Translations under genes and position numbers: made by a program
Shown here: piece by piece, positions 18,556 through 27,745 of the stretch
How the letters are laid out: each line of letters opens with the position of its first letter
Position numbering within the stretch: the first letter of the stretch is position 1
The notes under the pieces: generated by a model
Seen by the model: only the letters and a program-made list of their open reading frames with translations
The model's database searches: none
What the model was told of the DNA's origin: nothing
Origin: Bradyrhizobium cajani
Lineage (GTDB): Bacteria; Pseudomonadota; Alphaproteobacteria; Rhizobiales; Xanthobacteraceae
Direction: 5' to 3'
Assembly (NCBI RefSeq): GCF_009759665.1
Contig: NZ_WQNE01000028.1
Coordinates: 58,962 to 122,961 of the forward strand
Length of the DNA: 64,000 nt

Positions 18556-21234
18556 ATGAGCGGCGTCAACGAGATCAGGTCGACCTTTCTGAACTTCTTT
18601 GCCGAGAACGGCCACGAGATCGTGCCGTCCTCGCCCCTCGTGCCGCGCAACGACCCGACCTTGATGTTCACCAATGCCGGCATGGTGCAGTTCAAGAACG
18701 TCTTCACCGGCGTCGAGAAGCGGCCCTATCAGCGCGCCACCACCTCGCAGAAATGCGTGCGTGCCGGCGGCAAGCACAACGACCTCGACAATGTCGGCTA
18801 CACCGCGCGCCATCTCACCTTCTTCGAGATGCTCGGCAATTTCTCGTTCGGCGACTACTTCAAGGAGCGCGCGATCGAGCTCGCCTGGAAGCTCATCACC
18901 TCCGAGTTCGGGCTGAAGAAGGACAAGCTGCTCGTCACCGTCTACCACACCGACGACGAGGCGGCCGGCCTGTGGAAGAAGATCGCCGGCTTCTCCGACG
19001 ACCGCATCATCCGCATCCCGACCTCGGACAATTTCTGGGCGATGGGCGACACCGGCCCGTGCGGACCGTGCTCGGAGATCTTCATCGATCGCGGCGAGCA
19101 CATCTGGGGCGGGCCTCCGGGCTCGCCGGAGGAGGACGGCGACCGCTTCCTCGAGTTCTGGAACCTGGTGTTCATGCAGTTCGAACAGGTGACGAAGGAG
19201 GAGCGCCAGCCGCTGCCGCGTCCCTCGATCGACACCGGCATGGGCCTGGAGCGCATGGCCTGCATCCTCCAGGGCGTCGAGAGCGTGTTCGAGACCGACC
19301 TGTTCCGCAACCTGATCGATGCGACCTCGTCCGCGCTCGGCACCGGGCCGAACGAGCAGACCGTCGCCTCGTTCCGCGTCATCGCCGACCATTTGCGCTC
19401 CTCGGCCTTCCTCGTCTCCGACGGCGTCTTGCCCTCGAACGAGGGCCGCGGCTACGTGCTGCGCCGGATCATGCGCCGCGCGATGCGCCATGCGCAGCTG
19501 CTGGGTGCCAAGGAGCCCTTGATGCATCGCCTGGTCTGGGCGCTGGTGCGCGAGATGGGCCAGGCCTATCCCGAGCTGATGCGCGCGGAAAAGCTGATCG
19601 AGGAAACGCTGCGTCTGGAAGAAACCCGCTTCCGCAAGACGCTGTCGCGCGGCCTCGCCATCCTCGACGAGAAGTCGGCCTCCCTGAAGAAGGGCGACAT
19701 GTTCGACGGCGACGTCGCCTTCACGCTCTACGACACCTATGGCTTCCCGCTGGACCTGACGCAGGACGCGCTGAAGTCGCGCGGCATCGGCGTCGATCAA
19801 TCCGCCTTCGCCGACGCGATGGAGCGCCAGAAGGTCAAGGCGCGCGAGTCCTGGAAGGGGTCTGGCGAGGCGGCGTCCGAGGCGATCTGGTTCCCGCTGC
19901 GCGAGAAGCTCGGCGCCACCGAATTCCTGGGCTACGAGACCGAGAGCGCCGAGGGCGTCGTTGCGGCGCTGGTCAAGGACGGCAAGGAGGCTGACAGCCT
20001 CAAGGCCGGCGAGACCGGTGCGCTGGTGCTGAACCAGACGCCGTTCTATGCGGAGTCCGGCGGCCAGGTCGGCGACACCGGCGTGCTGTTAGGGGAGGGC
20101 GGCATCAAGGTCCGCATCACCGACACGCAGAAGAAGCTCGGCGATCTCTTCGTCCATATCGGCACGGTGGAGAGCGGCGAAGTCAAGCTCGGCACCGCGC
20201 TCCAGCTCGAGGTGGATCACGGACGGCGCTCCTCGATCCGCGCGCATCACTCGGCGACGCATCTCATCCATGAGGCGCTGCGCCAGGTGCTCGGCGACCA
20301 CATCGCCCAGCGCGGCTCGCTGGTCGCGCCGGATCGTTTGCGGTTCGACTTCGTGCATCCAAAGCCGATCACGGCGGAGGAGCTGTCCCGCATCGAGGAC
20401 ATCGCCAACGACGTGGTGCTGGAGAACGACGAGGTCACGACGCGCATCATGGGCGTCGATGAAGCCCGCGAGGCCGGCGCACGCGCGTTGTTCGGCGAGA
20501 AGTATGGTGACGAGGTCCGCGTCGTCTCCATGGGCAGGACCGCGCGTGAGCGCGGCGCCAACGCGCTCGGTTGGTCGGTCGAGCTCTGCGGCGGCACCCA
20601 TGTGAAGCGCACCGGCGACATCGGCCTGATCACGCTGACCGGCGAGAGCGCGGTCGCCTCCGGCGTGCGCCGCATCGAGGCGTTGACCGGCAACTATGCA
20701 CGCAGGCACGCCAACGAGACCATGGCGCTGGCGAAGACGGCGGCGAACGAGCTGCGCACCTCGATCGACGACGTGCCGGCGCGCATCGCCGCGCTGATGG
20801 AGGAGCGCAAGAAGCTCGAGCGCGAGCTGTCCGATGCCCGCAAGAAGCTCGCGATGGGCGGCGGAACGTCGGTGGGCAACGGCGCTGCCGCAGGCGTGCG
20901 CGAGGTCGGCGACGTCAAGCTGATGGCGCGCGCGGTCGAGGGCATCGAGATGAAGGATCTCAAGAGTCTTGCCGATGACGGCAAGAAGCAGATCGGCTCG
21001 GGCGTCGTCGCCATCGTCGGCGTCACCGGGGACGGCAAGGCCGGTGTCGTGGTCGGCGTCACGCCGGACCTCATCGCGCGCTTCAATGCCGTGAATCTGG
21101 TCCGCATCGCCTCCGAAGCGCTCGGCGGCAAGGGCGGCGGCGGCCGGCCCGACATGGCGCAGGCCGGCGGTCCCGACGGCGCCAATGCGGCGGCGGCGCT
21201 CGCGGCGGTCGAAAAAGCGATGGCAGGCGCTTAA
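18556..21234 (+). CDS. alaS: alanyl-tRNA synthetase
   Basis: This 892-residue class II synthetase charges tRNA-Ala. It has the catalytic N-domain (N-E-I-R-S-T-F-L-N-F-F, then H-E-I-V-P-S-S-P-L-V-P), the editing domain with zinc ligands H-H-S-A-T-H starting at residue 564 and C-G-G-T-H at 678-682, and a C-terminal DHHA1/oligomerisation part. ATG 18556 (MSGVNEIR) matches known Bradyrhizobium starts; ATG 18550 is two codons earlier. It is divergent from the glycine-riboswitch leader of gcvT. Confidence 0.96.
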   Translation: MSGVNEIRSTFLNFFAENGHEIVPSSPLVPRNDPTLMFTNAGMVQFKNVFTGVEKRPYQRATTSQKCVRAGGKHNDLDNVGYTARHLTFFEMLGNFSFGDYFKERAIELAWKLITSEFGLKKDKLLVTVYHTDDEAAGLWKKIAGFSDDRIIRIPTSDNFWAMGDTGPCGPCSEIFIDRGEHIWGGPPGSPEEDGDRFLEFWNLVFMQFEQVTKEERQPLPRPSIDTGMGLERMACILQGVESVFETDLFRNLIDATSSALGTGPNEQTVASFRVIADHLRSSAFLVSDGVLPSNEGRGYVLRRIMRRAMRHAQLLGAKEPLMHRLVWALVREMGQAYPELMRAEKLIEETLRLEETRFRKTLSRGLAILDEKSASLKKGDMFDGDVAFTLYDTYGFPLDLTQDALKSRGIGVDQSAFADAMERQKVKARESWKGSGEAASEAIWFPLREKLGATEFLGYETESAEGVVAALVKDGKEADSLKAGETGALVLNQTPFYAESGGQVGDTGVLLGEGGIKVRITDTQKKLGDLFVHIGTVESGEVKLGTALQLEVDHGRRSSIRAHHSATHLIHEALRQVLGDHIAQRGSLVAPDRLRFDFVHPKPITAEELSRIEDIANDVVLENDEVTTRIMGVDEAREAGARALFGEKYGDEVRVVSMGRTARERGANALGWSVELCGGTHVKRTGDIGLITLTGESAVASGVRRIEALTGNYARRHANETMALAKTAANELRTSIDDVPARIAALMEERKKLERELSDARKKLAMGGGTSVGNGAAAGVREVGDVKLMARAVEGIEMKDLKSLADDGKKQIGSGVVAIVGVTGDGKAGVVVGVTPDLIARFNAVNLVRIASEALGGKGGGGRPDMAQAGGPDGANAAAALAAVEKAMAGA

Positions 21235-21240
21235 GTCACC

Positions 21241-22467
21241 ATGCGCCTCGTTCCGCGAGGACGTGGCCTGCGCGATCCCAACTTACGGGATCGCCTCTAC
21301 GAATTGCTGGAGCACGATCCGCTGGCCTACTCGGCCGGGTCGCGCTTCATCCAGATCATCATCGGCGTCATCGTGCTCGACGTCGCCGCGATGGTCCTTG
21401 CCTCGGTGCCGGATCTGGACGCGCAGTTCGGCGCGCTGTTCACGGTGGTCGCAAGCCTTGCCGTGGTCGTGTTCGCGCTGGAATATGCCGCGCGCCTGTG
21501 GACCGTGGCGGGACACACCCAGCGCGAGGCGTCCGCGCTGTCCGACCGGCTCGGCTACGTCTTCTCCGCACTCGGCATCATCGATCTCCTGGCGTTCCTG
21601 CCTGCGGGAATCGTGCTGGCCACGGGCCGCCACGCAACGCTGGCCGCGCTCGGCGTGCTGCCGTTCTTCAAGCTGATCCGCTACTCGCCGGCGATGCGCT
21701 CGCTGCTTGCCGCCGTGCATGCCGAGCGGCGGGCGCTGATCGGCTGCATCGTCATCCTGATCGGCGCGGTCCTGACCTTTGCCTCGCTGCTCTACGCCAT
21801 CGAGCGCGACGTGCAGCCGGACAAGCTCGGCACCATTCCGCAGGCGATGTGGTGGGCGATCGTGACGCTCGGCACCGTCGGCTATGGCGACGTCGTGCCG
21901 GTGACGCCGCTCGGCAAGTTCATCTCGGTGTTCGCCATCATCAGCGGCTTCGCCATGATCGCGCTGCCAGTCGCGATCATCTCATCCGCCTTTGCCGAGG
22001 AGGTGAGGCGGCGCGATTTCGTCGTCACCTGGGGCATGCTGGCGCGGGTGCCGCTGTTCTCTCATCTGTCCGCCGCGGAGATCGCCGACATCATGCGACT
22101 GCTCCGCGCCCGCACCATCGAGCAGGGCGAGATATTGGTCCGACGTGGCGATGTCGCCTCGTCGATGTATTTCATCACCGCCGGCGAGGTCGAGATCGCG
22201 CTGCCGAGCCAGCAGGTGCGGCTTGCCGACGGCACCTTCTTCGGCGAGATCGCGCTGCTGCACAAGACAAAACGCAGCGGCACGGTGACGGCGACGCGCA
22301 AGACCCGGCTCTTGGTGCTCGACGCCCAAGATTTTCACGCCCTGATCGCGCGCATGCCGACGCTTGCCGCCCACGTCCGCACCACCGCCAAGGCGAGGCT
22401 GGCCGATAGCGGCGATCTCGCTGCGGCAGAGCTTGCTCAGGCGGAGCGTGAGGGCACGGACCGCTGA
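21241..22467 (+). CDS. voltage-gated-like K+ channel with cyclic-nucleotide-binding domain
   Basis: This 408-residue inner-membrane protein has six hydrophobic segments in residues 35-255. The pore signature T-V-G-Y-G-D at 212-217 shows K+ selectivity. A cNMP-binding fold from about 270 to 370 follows (F-S-H-L-S, G-E-I-L-V-R-R-G-D, then F-F-G-E-I-A-L-L). The arrangement is that of MlotiK1-type bacterial channels, which open on cAMP binding. It starts six bases after alaS and may be co-transcribed with it, with no functional link. Confidence 0.9.
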   Translation: MRLVPRGRGLRDPNLRDRLYELLEHDPLAYSAGSRFIQIIIGVIVLDVAAMVLASVPDLDAQFGALFTVVASLAVVVFALEYAARLWTVAGHTQREASALSDRLGYVFSALGIIDLLAFLPAGIVLATGRHATLAALGVLPFFKLIRYSPAMRSLLAAVHAERRALIGCIVILIGAVLTFASLLYAIERDVQPDKLGTIPQAMWWAIVTLGTVGYGDVVPVTPLGKFISVFAIISGFAMIALPVAIISSAFAEEVRRRDFVVTWGMLARVPLFSHLSAAEIADIMRLLRARTIEQGEILVRRGDVASSMYFITAGEVEIALPSQQVRLADGTFFGEIALLHKTKRSGTVTATRKTRLLVLDAQDFHALIARMPTLAAHVRTTAKARLADSGDLAAAELAQAEREGTDR

Positions 22468-22471
22468 GCGA

Positions 22472-22972
22472 TCAGCCCTTCTTCAGGAAGACATACTCCG
22501 CCGAGTAAGGCGCGCTCCTGAACTCGCCGGCCTTGTCACAAGAACCGTCGAGCTTGCCGCCATGGGTGTTGATGCGCTGGACGGTGGTGACGGGCGTAAG
22601 CACGCCGCTGCCGCGGCGGGAGGCGACCTCCAGCTTCAGCCAGGGGATATCGGCAGGCGTCGCGCCCGGCGCGTTGCCGATGGCCTTGCCGACGATGGCG
22701 CTGCCGTCGGTCAGCTCCCAACTCGGTCCGGCGTAATGCCGGCCGATCGTCTTGCCCTCGGAGAGGAGCGTCGCGATCGGCTCGCGGAAGGCCCAGGCGA
22801 GCTTGCCGTCGGCGGCGGCCTTGCACTCATAGACCTGCGCGCCCTCGGCGTGGACGCCGAGCACGATGGACTCGCCCGGAGCGGCGATGGCGTCGGGAAG
22901 CGGCTCGGCGGCAAATGCAGGCGTGCTCGTCAGCGCGAGGACCGCAAAGGCAAAACTCTTGAGCGTCGGCAT
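22472..22972 (-). CDS. secreted DUF3455 protein
   Basis: This 166-residue protein has a signal peptide (MPTLKSFAFAVLALTSTPAFA) and a mature part matching DUF3455: V-H-A-E-G-A-Q-V-Y-E-C-K near the start, H-Y-A-G-P-S-W-E-L-T-D-G-S in the middle, W-L-K-L-E-V and I-N-T-H-G-G near the end. Family members are about 150-180 residues, of unknown function, with a probable periplasmic location. It is convergent with the channel gene, and the stops lie five bases apart. Confidence 0.75.
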   Translation of the reverse strand: MPTLKSFAFAVLALTSTPAFAAEPLPDAIAAPGESIVLGVHAEGAQVYECKAAADGKLAWAFREPIATLLSEGKTIGRHYAGPSWELTDGSAIVGKAIGNAPGATPADIPWLKLEVASRRGSGVLTPVTTVQRINTHGGKLDGSCDKAGEFRSAPYSAEYVFLKKG

Positions 22973-22990
22973 GGTGCGTCCTCGAGGTCT

Positions 22991-23076
22991 CGTCATTGCG
23001 AGGAGCGAAGCGACGAAGCAATCCAGACTTTGCCCACGGAGGGATTCTGGATTGCTTCGCTGCGCTCGCAATGACG
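22991..23076. repeat. inverted repeat CGTCATTGCGAG...CTCGCAATGACG
   Basis: CGTCATTGCGAGGAGCGAAG and, inverted, CTTCGCTGCGCTCGCAATGA CG enclose GCAATCCAGA / TCTGGATTGC arms, giving a roughly 86-bp hairpin-forming element of a type frequent in Bradyrhizobium intergenic DNA. It lies between icd and the DUF3455 gene. Confidence 0.8.
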
Positions 23077-23091
23077 CGTGGAGCTGGCAGC

Positions 23092-24306
23092 TTACGCCGC
23101 CAGCTCCTTGGTCAGGTTTTCCGCGACCTTGTCGAGGAAGCCGGTGGTGGAGAGCCAGCGCTGGTCGGCGCCGACCAGGAGCGCGAGGTCCTTGGTCATG
23201 TAGCCGGCCTCGACGGTGTCGACGCAGACCTTCTCCAGCGTCGCCGCGAACTTGGCGAGCTCGGCGTTGTTGTCGAGCTTGGCGCGGTGCGACAGGCCGC
23301 GGGTCCAGGCGAAGATCGACGCGATCGAGTTGGTCGAGGTCTCCTTGCCCTTCTGGTGCTCGCGGTAGTGGCGGGTCACCGTGCCATGGGCGGCTTCCGC
23401 TTCCACGGTCTTGCCGTCGGGGGTGAGCAGCACCGAGGTCATCAGGCCGAGCGAGCCGTAGCCCTGCGCGACCGTGTCGGACTGCACGTCGCCGTCGTAG
23501 TTCTTGCAGGCCCAGACATAGCCGCCGGACCATTTCAGCGCCGAGGCCACCATGTCGTCGATCAGGCGGTGCTCGTAGGTCAGGCCCTTGGCGTCGAACT
23601 CCTTCTTGAACTCCTTGTCGAAGATCTCCTGGAAGATGTCCTTGAAGCGGCCGTCATAGACCTTCAGAATCGTGTTCTTGGTCGACAGGTAGACCGGATA
23701 GCCGCGCAGCAGGCCGTAGTTGAAGGAGGCGCGGGCGAAATCGATGATGGAGTCGTCGAGATTGTACATCTCCATGGCGACGCCGGCGCCGGGCGCCTTG
23801 AACACTTCCTTCTCGATCACGGTGCCGTCCTCGCCGACGAACTTCAGCGAGAGAATGCCCTTGCCCGGGAACTTGATGTCGGTGGCGCGGTACTGGTCGC
23901 CATAGGCGTGGCGGCCGATGATGATCGGCTTGGTCCAACCGGGAACGAGGCGCGGCACGTTCTTGCAGATGATCGGCTCACGGAAGATCACGCCGCCGAG
24001 GATGTTGCGGATGGTGCCGTTCGGCGACTTCCACATCTGCTTGAGGTTGAACTCCTTCACCCGGGCCTCGTCCGGGGTGATGGTGGCGCACTTGACGCCG
24101 ACGCCGACCTTCTTGATCGCCTCGGCGGCGTCGATGGTGACCTGATCGTTGGTGTGGTCGCGGTATTCCATGCCCAGGTCGAAATAGAGCAGCTCGACAT
24201 CCAGGAACGGGTTGATCAGCTTGTCCTTGATGTACTGCCAGATGATCCGGGTCATCTCGTCGCCATCGAGTTCGACGACGGGATTGGATACCTTGATTTT
24301 TGCCAT
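23092..24306 (-). CDS. icd: NADP-dependent isocitrate dehydrogenase
   Basis: This 404-residue enzyme converts isocitrate to 2-oxoglutarate and CO2 in the TCA cycle. It is of the eukaryote-like homodimeric NADP type common in Rhizobiales, with N-P-V-V-E-L-D-G-D-E-M-T-R at the start, K-S-P-N-G-T-I-R-N (substrate loop), G-R-H-A-Y-G-D-Q-Y-R and the D-D-M-V-A segment. The start MAKIKV at 24306 follows GGGGGAG; a longer open frame to 24348 is not family-like. Confidence 0.95.
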   Translation of the reverse strand: MAKIKVSNPVVELDGDEMTRIIWQYIKDKLINPFLDVELLYFDLGMEYRDHTNDQVTIDAAEAIKKVGVGVKCATITPDEARVKEFNLKQMWKSPNGTIRNILGGVIFREPIICKNVPRLVPGWTKPIIIGRHAYGDQYRATDIKFPGKGILSLKFVGEDGTVIEKEVFKAPGAGVAMEMYNLDDSIIDFARASFNYGLLRGYPVYLSTKNTILKVYDGRFKDIFQEIFDKEFKKEFDAKGLTYEHRLIDDMVASALKWSGGYVWACKNYDGDVQSDTVAQGYGSLGLMTSVLLTPDGKTVEAEAAHGTVTRHYREHQKGKETSTNSIASIFAWTRGLSHRAKLDNNAELAKFAATLEKVCVDTVEAGYMTKDLALLVGADQRWLSTTGFLDKVAENLTKELAA

Positions 24307-24646
24307 GATCGGGGGAGCCTCTTGGGAACGGCGCTTTTGGCGCGCCACGGGAATATCCGCCGCCTCTTAGCACCGCCGCGCGGCGGGCGAAAGCCAAGGG
24401 ATTATGCACTTTTAGCTCATCCAGCTTCCGCAGATGGGAAGCGGCGGCCGGTCCTCGGCCGGGGCCCGGGGTGACGTTCCCAGCGAGATTCAAAAGTCGA
24501 ATCCAACCCGTTATTTCCCTTGAGAATTTCGTCAGGACAGGCAAACGACAGGCGAGCAGGACGGAGCCGGCCGGAACGGGCGGCTTGAATCAATTCCTGA
24601 GACGGCCTCTGCAAGGCCTTGAGAGACAGTGTGAAAGCGAAACGAG
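24307..24646. other. divergent promoter region, no gene
   Basis: These 340 bases separate icd (minus) and the methyltransferase gene (plus). They hold GC-rich hairpins, such as GGCCGGTCC-TC-GGCCGGGG CC near 24450, but no coding frame with family support. The promoters of both genes must lie here. Confidence 0.4.
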
Positions 24647-25846
24647 ATGTCGGGGACTGACAAGAGCAAGGCGGGGCTTTCCCTCGACGGTCCCATCGTG
24701 ATCCTGGTCGAGCCGCAGCTAGGAGAAAACATCGGCATGGCCGCGCGCGCCATGGGCAATTTTGCCCTGAGCCGCTTGCGCATCGTCAACCCCCGCGACG
24801 GCTGGCCCAACATCGCCGCCCAGCGGGCAGCGGCCGGCGCCGACCACATTCTGGAAAAGGTCGAATTGTTCGATACGGTCGAGCAGGCGATCGCCGATCT
24901 CGACCTGCTGTTCGCCACCACCGCCCGCGCCCATGACCAGGCCAAGCCGGTGGTCGGGCCGGAGGCGGCGGCAAGCGAGATCTCCGGTCACATCGCCACG
25001 GGGGGCAAGGCCGGTATCCTGTTCGGCCGAGAGCGCTGGGGCCTGACCAACGAGGAGGTCGGGCTCTCCAACCGCATCATCACCTTCCCGGTCAATCCGG
25101 GCTTTGCCTCGCTCAACCTCGCCCAGGCCGTGCTCTTGATCGGCTATGAATGGTTCAAGCTGGTGACGTTGGGCGAGCTGCCGCACGGCATGCCTGAGCG
25201 GTCCGAGCGCGCCTCGCAGCACCAGATGCAGGCCTTCTTCGACAACCTCGTGCGCGAGCTCGACAAGGTGGAATTCCTGCGCCCGGCCGAGAAGCGCGAC
25301 ACCATGCTGGTCAACCTGCGCAACATCTTCAGCCGCATGGAGCCGACCAAGCAGGACATGCACACCTTGCACGGGGTGGTGATGGCGATCGCGGAAGGGC
25401 GCAAGGGCCCGGCCAAGGGCGGCGTGCTCGACGGCGAGCAGGCGACGCGCCTGCGCGCGCTCCTGGCCGAGCACGGGCAGGGCGGCGGCGTGCCCGACAG
25501 CGGCTCGACCGTGCGCGGCCTCGCCCGCCTGCTTCGCCGCAACCCGACCGATGCCGAGCGCCTGCTGTGGCATGCGCTGACCCGCGACCGCCGCTTCGCA
25601 GGTGGGTTCAAGCGCCAGACCCCTGTGGGGCGCCACATTCCGGACTTCGTCTCGTTCTCGCACCGGATCGCGATCGAGCTGGTCAACCCGGGCGAGGGCG
25701 AGACCATCGCCGCCGACCGTGCCGGACGGCGGGCGTGGCTCGAGGCGCGGGACTATCGGGTGCTCGACATCCGCGCAGCGGATGTGGAGCGGGATCTGGA
25801 GGCGGAGCTGGTGCGGCTGCAGGGGATGATGGGGCAGGGCGCGTAG
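24647..25846 (+). CDS. TrmJ-like RNA 2'-O-methyltransferase fused to a DUF559 nuclease-like domain
   Basis: This is a 399-residue protein. Residues 15-250 form a SpoU/TrmJ methyltransferase of the SPOUT class (P-Q-L-G-E-N-I-G-M-A-A-R-A-M, F-G-R-E-R-W-G-L-T-N-E-E-V and the knot motif N-P-G-F-A-S-L-N-L-A-Q-A-V). TrmJ methylates nucleotide 32 of tRNAs. From about residue 290 a second region (L-A-R-L-L-R-R-N-P-T-D-A-E-R-L-L-W, F-K-R-Q-T-P-V-G-R-H-I-P-D-F-V, then R-I-A-I-E-L-V) matches DUF559, a Vsr-like PD-(D/E)xK fold. The D of P-D-F and the E of I-E-L are kept, but the usual I-E-L-D-G-G-x-H is I-E-L-V-N-P-G-E, so nuclease activity is doubtful. Confidence 0.85.
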   Translation: MSGTDKSKAGLSLDGPIVILVEPQLGENIGMAARAMGNFALSRLRIVNPRDGWPNIAAQRAAAGADHILEKVELFDTVEQAIADLDLLFATTARAHDQAKPVVGPEAAASEISGHIATGGKAGILFGRERWGLTNEEVGLSNRIITFPVNPGFASLNLAQAVLLIGYEWFKLVTLGELPHGMPERSERASQHQMQAFFDNLVRELDKVEFLRPAEKRDTMLVNLRNIFSRMEPTKQDMHTLHGVVMAIAEGRKGPAKGGVLDGEQATRLRALLAEHGQGGGVPDSGSTVRGLARLLRRNPTDAERLLWHALTRDRRFAGGFKRQTPVGRHIPDFVSFSHRIAIELVNPGEGETIAADRAGRRAWLEARDYRVLDIRAADVERDLEAELVRLQGMMGQGA

Positions 25847-25946
25847 GTTTCGGGCTGGCCGGCCATATGCGATTGCTGCAACCAAGGGCTGTGCAGGTCC
25901 CTCTTTGGTTGCTATGACAATCCCCGGGAACTGAGCTGGAGACTGC

Positions 25947-27623
25947 ATGTTTGGAATGATCGGCCGTGCCCTTGTTGGCGCGGCAGCAGGTGTAAGCGCG
26001 TTGGTGCTGACAACCTTGATCGAAGGATCGATCGCACGCGCGGAAATGCCTTTGGCCGCAAAGTGCAACACGGCCAACAACGTCACACTCGATGATCGCA
26101 TCGCCGGCTGCACCGCTATCATTCAGGCGGCGAAGGCCATGCAGCAGAGCGTGATCATGGCGCACTTTCGCCGCGCCATGTTTTACCGCCAAAAAGGTGA
26201 GGCCGACCTTGCAATCGCGGACTACAACCAGATTATCGAACGCGATCCGGGCAATCTGAACGCCCGTCTCCAGAGAGCTTTTGCGCAAGCCGAGAGGCGA
26301 CAAACCGACGCTGCGCTTGCTGACTACGACAAGGTTATCGAGCTTGATCCGAAGGCTGTATATGCCCGTCTGGGGCGTGCCCGAATCTACCAGGCCAAAG
26401 GAGATATGGACCGCGCCATCGCTGATTATGATCAAGCCCTCCTGATCCATCCGGACAATGTCATAGTGCATGTCGACCGAAGCCTCGCTTTCATCCGCAA
26501 GGGGGACCCAGGTCGTGCCATGGTTGACTGTGACCGAGCGGTCGAAATCAGCCCGCAAACCGGCGGAGGCCAATTGTGCCGCAGCCGCGTTTACGTCGTC
26601 CAGGGCAACAGAGAGCGTGCATTGGCCGAGCTCGATCAAACCATGCAGATCAGGCCGAGGAACGAGTATTTCTACTACTTCCGAGCCGAATCCTTTTCGC
26701 TGCTGGGCGAACTCGACCGCGCTATCGCCGACTATGACCGGATCATCGAGCTGAACCCACAAAGCCGATCTGTCTATGGCTGCCGGGGCGTCGCCTATGC
26801 TCGAAAAGGGGACTATGATCGCGCCATTGCCGATTACAACCAGGTGATCCAGCTGGCACATCAGGGTCAAGGAAGCGATCGGCAGACTCAGCTTCAAGGT
26901 CAGGACGCCGACCCGATTTCTGCGTCCGTCGCGGGTGAAGCAATTGTACTCGCTTCCGCGGATGGCCCTGTGCTCCGCGCTCGGGGACTTGCCTACTACG
27001 CGAAAGGGGAGCTTGACCGCGCTTTCGCAGACTATGACGAGGCGATCCGTCTTAATCCCAAGGACAAGGATGCCCTCGGGCTCCGCGCGAACGCGTACAA
27101 GGCCAAAGAGGACTTCGGCCGCTCGCTTGCGGACTACGATCAACTCGTGCAGCTCGATCCCAAGGACGCGCGCGCCTACTTTCATCGTGCGAGGGTCTAT
27201 TGGCAAATTGCCTCATTCACCAAATCGTTGGCCGACCTCGATCAGGCGATTCTGCGCAATCCAAAGGATGCCTATCCGGTCTTATGGCGCGAAATTGTTG
27301 CAAAACGTAGTGACCAACCGAGCCAGCTGAGCGAGGCTGCAAAGCAGTTGGACGCGGCGAAATGGCCTGCGCCGATCGTCGACCTCTTCCTTGGCACGAT
27401 GACGCCGGAGCAAGTGCTCAGCGCTGCCGAGGACGCCGACCCGGTGAAGAAAAAGGGGCAGGTCTGCGAGGCGAATTTCTACATCGCGGAACGCGCCCTG
27501 CAACGCGGCTCCAAGGAAGAGGCGTTGAAGCTGTTCGAGCAGGCTGCAGCCGATTGCCCGAAGACGTTTATCGAGAAGCAAGCCGCAGACGTTGAACTTA
27601 GCTCGCTGCGAGCGAGCCGCTGA
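25947..27623 (+). CDS. secreted or membrane-anchored TPR protein
   Basis: This 558-residue protein starts with a hydrophobic leader (about residues 8-31) and then carries roughly ten tetratricopeptide repeats with the recurring pattern D-x-A-I/L-A-D-Y-D/N-x-x-I-E/Q-L-D/N-P (for example G-E-A-D-L-A-I-A-D-Y-N, then G-E-L-D-R-A-I-A-D-Y-D). The final 120 residues are less regular. TPR arrays bind other proteins, so this is probably a periplasmic scaffold. No partner is evident; the next genes are on the other strand. Confidence 0.8.
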   Translation: MFGMIGRALVGAAAGVSALVLTTLIEGSIARAEMPLAAKCNTANNVTLDDRIAGCTAIIQAAKAMQQSVIMAHFRRAMFYRQKGEADLAIADYNQIIERDPGNLNARLQRAFAQAERRQTDAALADYDKVIELDPKAVYARLGRARIYQAKGDMDRAIADYDQALLIHPDNVIVHVDRSLAFIRKGDPGRAMVDCDRAVEISPQTGGGQLCRSRVYVVQGNRERALAELDQTMQIRPRNEYFYYFRAESFSLLGELDRAIADYDRIIELNPQSRSVYGCRGVAYARKGDYDRAIADYNQVIQLAHQGQGSDRQTQLQGQDADPISASVAGEAIVLASADGPVLRARGLAYYAKGELDRAFADYDEAIRLNPKDKDALGLRANAYKAKEDFGRSLADYDQLVQLDPKDARAYFHRARVYWQIASFTKSLADLDQAILRNPKDAYPVLWREIVAKRSDQPSQLSEAAKQLDAAKWPAPIVDLFLGTMTPEQVLSAAEDADPVKKKGQVCEANFYIAERALQRGSKEEALKLFEQAAADCPKTFIEKQAADVELSSLRASR

Positions 27624-27642
27624 CTGCGATCAGGTATGATCT

Positions 27643-27735
27643 CGTAGGGTGGGCAAAGGCGCGTGGCGCCGTGCCCACCACTTTTTCCTCCGAGTGCGAT
27701 GGTGGGCACGCTTCGCTTTGCCCACCCTACGAGAT
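27643..27735. repeat. inverted repeat CGTAGGGTGGGCAAAG...CTTTGCCCACCCTACG
   Basis: Outer arms of 16 bases are exact inverted copies, with inner GTGGCGCCGTGCCCACCA / TGGTGGGCAC pairing. It belongs to the same class as the repeat at 13562 and sits between the convergent TPR and hotdog genes. Confidence 0.8.
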
Positions 27736-27745
27736 CGCGCTTGTA

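Noticed and set aside
18493..19800. 435-codon minus-strand frame opposite alaS
   Set aside because: It is antisense to the alaS catalytic domain with shadow-type composition and no ribosome site or motif.
25683..27206. 507-codon minus-strand frame opposite the TPR gene
   Set aside because: It mirrors the TPR repeats of the sense gene; repeated segments in the antisense translation are only the shadow of those repeats.
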